Of a DNA stretch of 25,799 bases, positions 22,404-25,799 are shown one piece after another (the first letter of the stretch is position 1; every line of letters begins with the position of its first letter). The translations under genes were made by a program, and so were the position numbers. Under the pieces are notes generated by a model, which saw nothing but the letters and a program-made list of their open reading frames with translations, had not been told where the DNA came from and ran no database searches. Source of the DNA: DASQFQ01 sp963722815 (lineage in GTDB: Bacteria; Actinomycetota; Thermoleophilia; Solirubrobacterales; Solirubrobacteraceae); assembly GCA_963722815.1 (NCBI GenBank), contig CAVROM010000018.1:1-25799 (forward strand), read 5' to 3'.

Positions 22404-24213
22404 CAGGACGTCTCCTCCGGGTCTTCCAGGATCTCTGCCTCGAACTCTTCCACGAAGCGCTCGACCAGCTCGTCGTGCGAGAGCGTCGGCGTGGTCTCGT
22501 CGGGGGTGTCGGGCGCCAGCTCGTGGGCGAGCCGCAGGCCGGCGCCGGTGACCGCCCGGATCGCGCGGACGATCAGCTCGCGGTTGGCGGCGTCCTCGGC
22601 CTTGCGCTTGGACAGCCCTGCCGTCTCGGCCCACGCGAGCGTCAGCTCGCCGTCGCCGAGCGCCGAGGGGCGAGCGACCTTCAGGTGCTCCGCCAGCAGC
22701 GGCCGCTCCGCCTGGATCGACTCGATGACGGCCGGCCACAGGTCGGCGAACGCATCGAGGTCGAGCCCCACCGCAGCCACGACCGGCTCCTGCCCCGGAG
22801 GATCCACGACCGCGACGGCGGCGACCGAAGGCTCCTGGGTGGGGGACGAGGGGGCGGGGGCGGACGGGGCGGCGGCCGCGGGAGGCGAGGGCGGGGCGGG
22901 GACCGAGGGGGCGGCCTCCGGCGGCGCGGCGGGCGCGGCCTCGTTCGATGCGCCGTTCGAGGGGGCGGCCGGAGCGGCGTCCTTCGGGGCGGCGCGGCCG
23001 GCGGCGGTGGCGGGGACGTCCGGGCTCCTCCCACCCGGCGGAGCGGGCGTCGGCGCCGGACGGCCGGCCTCCAGCCGCTCGAGGCGGGACTGGAGCGCCT
23101 TCGCGGAGTTGTCGACCTTCGGCACCGCGGCCTTCACGAGCGCGAGCTCGAGCTGGGTGCGGGCGTCGGAGCCGTCCTTCATCGCGCGCAGGCCGACCGC
23201 GATGAGGTCGAGCACGCGGACGACGTCGGTCGGGCTGACGCGGGCGGCCTGCTCGCGCAGGCGCTCGTCCTGCTCGGCGGTCACCGAAAGCTCGGGCGGG
23301 ACCTCGCCGCCCAGCGTCTGCACGATCATGAGCGACCTGGCGTGCGCCTCGAGGTCGCCGAAGAAGCGGCCGATGTCGCGCCCCGAGTCGGCCAGGCGCG
23401 CTGCCGCCAGCAGGGCGGAGCGGGCGTCGCCGGCCGCCACGGCGTCGATCGCGCCGAACAGCAGGTCGGCGTCGGCCGCGCCGAGCACCGCGAGCACGTC
23501 CTCGAGCTCGATCGAGGCGCCGGAGTACGCGAGCAGCTGCTCCAAGGTCCCCAGCGCGTCGCGGAACGAGCCGGTCGCCGAGCGGGCGATCAGCGCGCAC
23601 GCCTCGTCGGGGATCGCGATCGACTCGGCGTCGGCGGTGCGGCGCAGGACCTTCGTGATCTGGGCCACCGTGGGGCGGCTGAAGTCGAAGCGGTGGCAGC
23701 GGTCGACGACCGTCGGCAGCACCTTGTTGGCCTCGGTCGTCGCGAGCACGAAGATCGTGTGCGGCGGCGGCTCCTCCAGCGTCTTGAGGAACGCGTTCCA
23801 CGCCTGCGGCGAGAGCATGTGCGCCTCGTCGAGGATGTAGACCTTGTGGCGCCCGGAGACCGGCGCGTAGGCGACCTTCTCGCGCAGCTCGCGGATGTCG
23901 TCGACGGAGTTGTTGGACGCCGCGTCCATCTCCATCACGTCGAGCGACGTCGCGCTCGCGATCGACACGCACGAGTCGCACTCCCCGCACGGCGAGACCG
24001 TCGGGCCCTGTTCACGCAGTTCAGCGACGCCGCGAGGATCTTCGCCATCGACGTCTTGCCCGTGCCGCGCGAGCCGACGAACAGATACGCGTGATGGACC
24101 TTGTCCTGCTCGATCGCGTTGGAGAGCGTGCGGACCACGTGCTCCTGCCCAACCACGTCCGCGAACGAGCGCGGGCGGTGGCGGCGGTAGAGGCTGGCGG
24201 AGGCCGGGGGCAC
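22403..24213 (-). CDS. dnaX: DNA polymerase III gamma/tau subunit (one frame break as read)
   Basis: About 600 residues. Clamp-loader ATPase: SLYRRHRPRSFADVVGQEHV, Walker A VGSRGTGKTSMAK, zinc ligands CGECDSC, Walker B YILDEAHMLSPQAWNAFLK, sensor IFVLATTEANK. A long Ala/Pro-rich linker (about 22790-23050) separates it from the C-terminal tau region. The frame changes once at about 24016, between LAASLNC and REQGPTVSPCGEC. Adding one C there restores NCREQGP, so a sequence error is far likelier than a true break in an essential gene. The start is GTG 24213 (nine bases after a TAGACT box) or TTG 24219. No A-rich slippery sequence for tau/gamma frameshifting is visible. It follows the SRP RNA and overlaps ybaB. 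Confidence 0.93.
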
Positions 24214-24222
24214 GGGCAATCG

Positions 24223-24228
24223 AGTCTA
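24223..24228 (-). promoter_or_regulatory. Candidate -10 box of dnaX
   Basis: TAGACT on the minus strand, nine bases before GTG 24213 and just after the 3' end of the SRP RNA. Favors the GTG over the TTG start if transcription begins here. Confidence 0.35.
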
Positions 24229-24239
24229 GGGGTGAGAAC

Positions 24240-24513
24240 GGACCGTGCACCCTCCGTCGAGGCCGGTTCCTCGGGCGCGTTCGCCGCTGGTGGCTCCGGT
24301 CGGGCTATCCCGCTGCGCCTGCCGGTGACCGCTTAAGGCTGCTTCCTTCCGGACCTGACCTGGTTCACGGGCCGACATCGCGCGGGACCCGGCCATCGAC
24401 GCCCCATACGGCGCGCTGACCCCGAGGGCCGGAGCCCCTCAGAGAGGGAATTCAGCCCCGCTAGAGCGGATTGCGGGTTCAGGGCTCCGCTACATCCCCG
24501 CCTAGCACGGTCC
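24240..24513 (-). ncRNA. ffs: Signal recognition particle RNA, large (Bacillus-like) form
   Basis: About 274 bases. The S-domain is unmistakable: GAACCAGGTCAGGTCCGGAA followed by GGAAGCAGCC (24331-24370 region, minus strand), with the GGAA tetraloop and the Ffh-binding symmetric loop. The 5' part GTGCTAGGCGGGGATGTAGC, then ACCCGCAATCCGCTCTAGC, matches the Alu domain of large bacterial SRP RNAs such as that of B. subtilis. The terminal stem is perfect: GGACCGTGC at 24505-24513 pairs with GCACGGTCC at 24240-24248, which fixes both ends. The RNA forms SRP with Ffh to target membrane and secreted proteins. Its place directly upstream of dnaX is conserved in Bacillus and actinobacteria. It may share transcription with dnaX. 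Confidence 0.93.
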
Positions 24514-24518
24514 GCCGA

Positions 24519-25164
24519 TCAGTCTAGATGGTTGATTCCGTGGCCGCCGTGCCCGGATGTGCGTGCCCCGTGGATCCAGCGTGGTGCACGCCGAAGGGGC
24601 ACAGTGGCAGCGCCACGGGCCGCTTCTGGCGGGTGCCGATCCTGCGCCGCGGGGCGCGTGCAGGCGGGTGCGGGGGTCGCGGAATCAACGTCCAGCTCCG
24701 TCCTCAGCTTGCGCAGCGCGCGGTAGACGCGGCCCTCGACGGTGGTCAGCGGCTCTCCCAGCGCCTCGGCCATCTCCGGCACCGTCAGCTCGGCGCCGAA
24801 CCGCAGCGCGATCGCCTCGCGCTCCTCCGGCGACAGGACGCGCAGCGCGCGCTGGACCGCGTCCCGGGCCTCGACGGCGCGGAGGGTCGACGGAGGTCGC
24901 CGCCGGCCCGGTCCGCTCCAGGGCTCGCTCGGCCGCCGCCGACCGCCGGGCGTGATCGCGCAGCAGGTTCAGCGCGATCGTGTACAGCCACGCCTTGGCC
25001 GGCCCGCGGCGCCGGTCGTAGCGCTTGCGCGACCGCAGCGCCCGCTCGAACGTGTCGGCCAGCAGGTCCTCCGCCAGCGCGCGGTCGCCCGTGCGGTAGA
25101 CGAGGAAGCCGAACAGCCCCTGCGCCTCGGCCGCGTAGAGCCGCTCGAAGTCGTCGTCGCGCAT
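24519..25164 (-). CDS. ECF-type RNA polymerase sigma factor, frame-interrupted
   Basis: ATG 25164. Region 2: DFERLYAAEAQGLFGFLVYRTGDRALAEDLLADTFERAL, then KAWLYTIALNLLRDHARR (-10 recognition and core binding). After a frame change at about 24887, region 4 follows: LRVLSPEEREAIALRFGAELTVPEMAEAL and TTVEGRVYRALRKLRTEL (helix-turn-helix for -35). One added base near 24887 joins the halves. After region 4 the repaired frame continues about 60 residues of Arg/Pro/Ala-rich sequence to TGA 24519, overlapping the SRP RNA promoter. That tail is atypical and may be false if another indel exists near 24690. No anti-sigma factor is visible. It lies 23 bases after the stop proposed for the TPR/membrane gene. 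Confidence 0.8.
24521..24526 (-). promoter_or_regulatory. Candidate -10 box of the SRP RNA
   Basis: TAGACT on the minus strand, seven bases before the 5' end predicted independently from the terminal stem (24513). No clear -35. Confidence 0.5.
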
Positions 25165-25187
25165 CCGCGCACATCTTCGACGAGGCG

Positions 25188-25799
25188 TCAGTCGAACGGG
25201 ATCGGTGCGCGCCCGGCCGCCCGGCGCGCTTCGCCCGGCTGCGGGCGCGCAGCGCGTCCTGCAGGTCCCGCGCCTTCCCTTCGAGCGGGTTGAGGCGGTG
25301 TGCCTCCGCCGCCGCGGCGGTCGGGTCCTGGCCGGCCAGCGCCTGGGTGACCGCGAGCCCGTAGGCGTACTCCCATCCCTCCGGATCGCGCGCCCGCGCC
25401 GACCGCATGGCGCGCATCGCGAGATCGTTCCGGTGCGCGCGGGCGTCGCAGTAGCCGAGGATCTCGAACGGCTCGGCGCGCGCCGGCAGCGCGTCGATGC
25501 TGTCGAGCGCGGCGTCGATCGCCGTCGGGCAGTCGCCCCGCTGGAAGGCGCGGAAGCTGCGGTCCAGCGCGTCCTGGCTCTGCAGCACGAGCACGGGCGT
25601 CACCGCCAGCCCGAGGCATGCGAGACCGGCGACCACCCGCGTCAGCCGCGGGGGCGACGCCGCCGACGCGCCACGCCGGCTCGCCAGCACCACCCCGCTC
25701 GCGCCGAAGAACCACACGAACAGCGCCGGCATCTCCCAGTCCCAGTCGATCCCCGCGTGCAACAGCAGCGCCCCGCCGGCGGCGACGAAGGCCGCGTAG
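25188..25799 (-). CDS. O-antigen-ligase-like membrane protein, C-terminal part with TPR-like repeats
   Basis: The gene enters from beyond the window end. Two hydrophobic segments come first (AAFVAAGGALLLHAGIDWDWEMPALFVWFFGASGVVLA), with the H-A-G-x-D-W-D-W-E motif I associate with Wzy/WaaL-type proteins of this lineage. Another membrane helix (VVAGLACLGLAVTPVLVL) follows. Then come helical repeats resembling TPRs (DRSFRAFQRGDCPTAIDAALDSIDALPARAEPFEILGYCDARA; AMRSARARDPEGWEYAYGLAVTQAL). The frame carrying these does not stop before the sigma gene. A one-base change near 25215 would end it at TGA 25188-25190, which I favor. Likely role: ligation or polymerisation of surface glycans, low certainty. 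Confidence 0.65.
   Translation of the reverse strand, partial: LRGLRRRRRGAAVARGDRLGLGDAGAVRVVLRRERGGAGEPAWRVGGVAPAADAGGRRSRMPRAGGDARARAAEPGRAGPQLPRLPAGRLPDGDRRRARQHRRAAGARRAVRDPRLLRRPRAPERSRDARHAVGAGARSGGMGVRLRARGHPGAGRPGPDRRGGGGTPPQPARREGAGPAGRAARPQPGEARRAAGRAPIPFD

Noticed and set aside
22790..23050. G/C-rich repeats in dnaX as a possible repeat element
   Set aside because: They encode the usual Ala/Pro-rich tau linker in a consistent frame.
24000..24030. Programmed frameshift in dnaX
   Set aside because: The break lies between Walker A and the zinc ligands, not at the tau/gamma boundary, with no slippery heptamer; one missing base explains it.
1..25799. CRISPR array, transposase, integrase, phage or toxin-antitoxin genes
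   Set aside because: None of their signatures were seen on either strand.

Overview
The window looks like an ordinary chromosomal, mostly housekeeping segment of a very high-GC actinobacterium. The gene order, many GTG/TTG starts and apparent leaderless starts fit an environmental lineage such as Thermoleophilia/Solirubrobacterales. That placement is inferred from gene content and protein style, not from a search. I see no phage, plasmid, insertion sequence, CRISPR array or tRNA.

Layout, left to right. (1) 1-1953: a TetR-type regulator, an M23 peptidase and a PGPGW membrane protein. All three are recognisable but broken by single-base indels that look like sequence errors. (2) 1950-5280, minus strand: a tightly coupled hsp20-lon-membrane protein operon, with a perfect 10+10 bp palindrome over the hsp20 start. 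(3) 5303-8799: an EAL-domain protein and an MBL-fold hydrolase (minus), a divergent CPA1-type antiporter (plus) and a 74-residue four-cysteine protein (minus). (4) 9010-12572: an atypical SDR overlapping an SRPBCC protein, then a divergent nitronate monooxygenase-like/enoyl-CoA hydratase-like pair sharing a 26 bp promoter region, then a small AT-hook/winged-helix DNA-binding protein. (5) 12696-14922: malate dehydrogenase (minus), and a site-2-type protease with a CBS region (plus). (6) 15077-19061: a 61-residue membrane protein, then a succinate:quinone oxidoreductase/fumarate reductase of the type that uses an HdrB-like CCG subunit (SdhE) and has no haem-b anchor here. (7) 19190-24513, minus strand: large SRP RNA, dnaX, ybaB, recR, lysC and asd, each gene overlapping or nearly touching the next. 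(8) 24519-25799, minus strand: a frame-interrupted ECF sigma factor downstream of the C-terminal part of an O-antigen-ligase-like membrane protein with TPR-like repeats.

How the parts fit. Malate dehydrogenase and SdhABE are neighbouring citric-acid-cycle functions. The SRP RNA-to-asd block combines protein export, replication, repair and aspartate-family amino acid synthesis, an order partly conserved in other actinobacteria. hsp20 and lon form a proteostasis unit. No wholly new multi-gene defence or biosynthetic system is apparent. The most interesting signals are the anchorless SdhABE complex, the hsp20 palindrome, a 118 bp nested inverted repeat between sdhE and asd, a recurrent TANNNT box 7-9 nt before start codons, and two small uncharacterised proteins.
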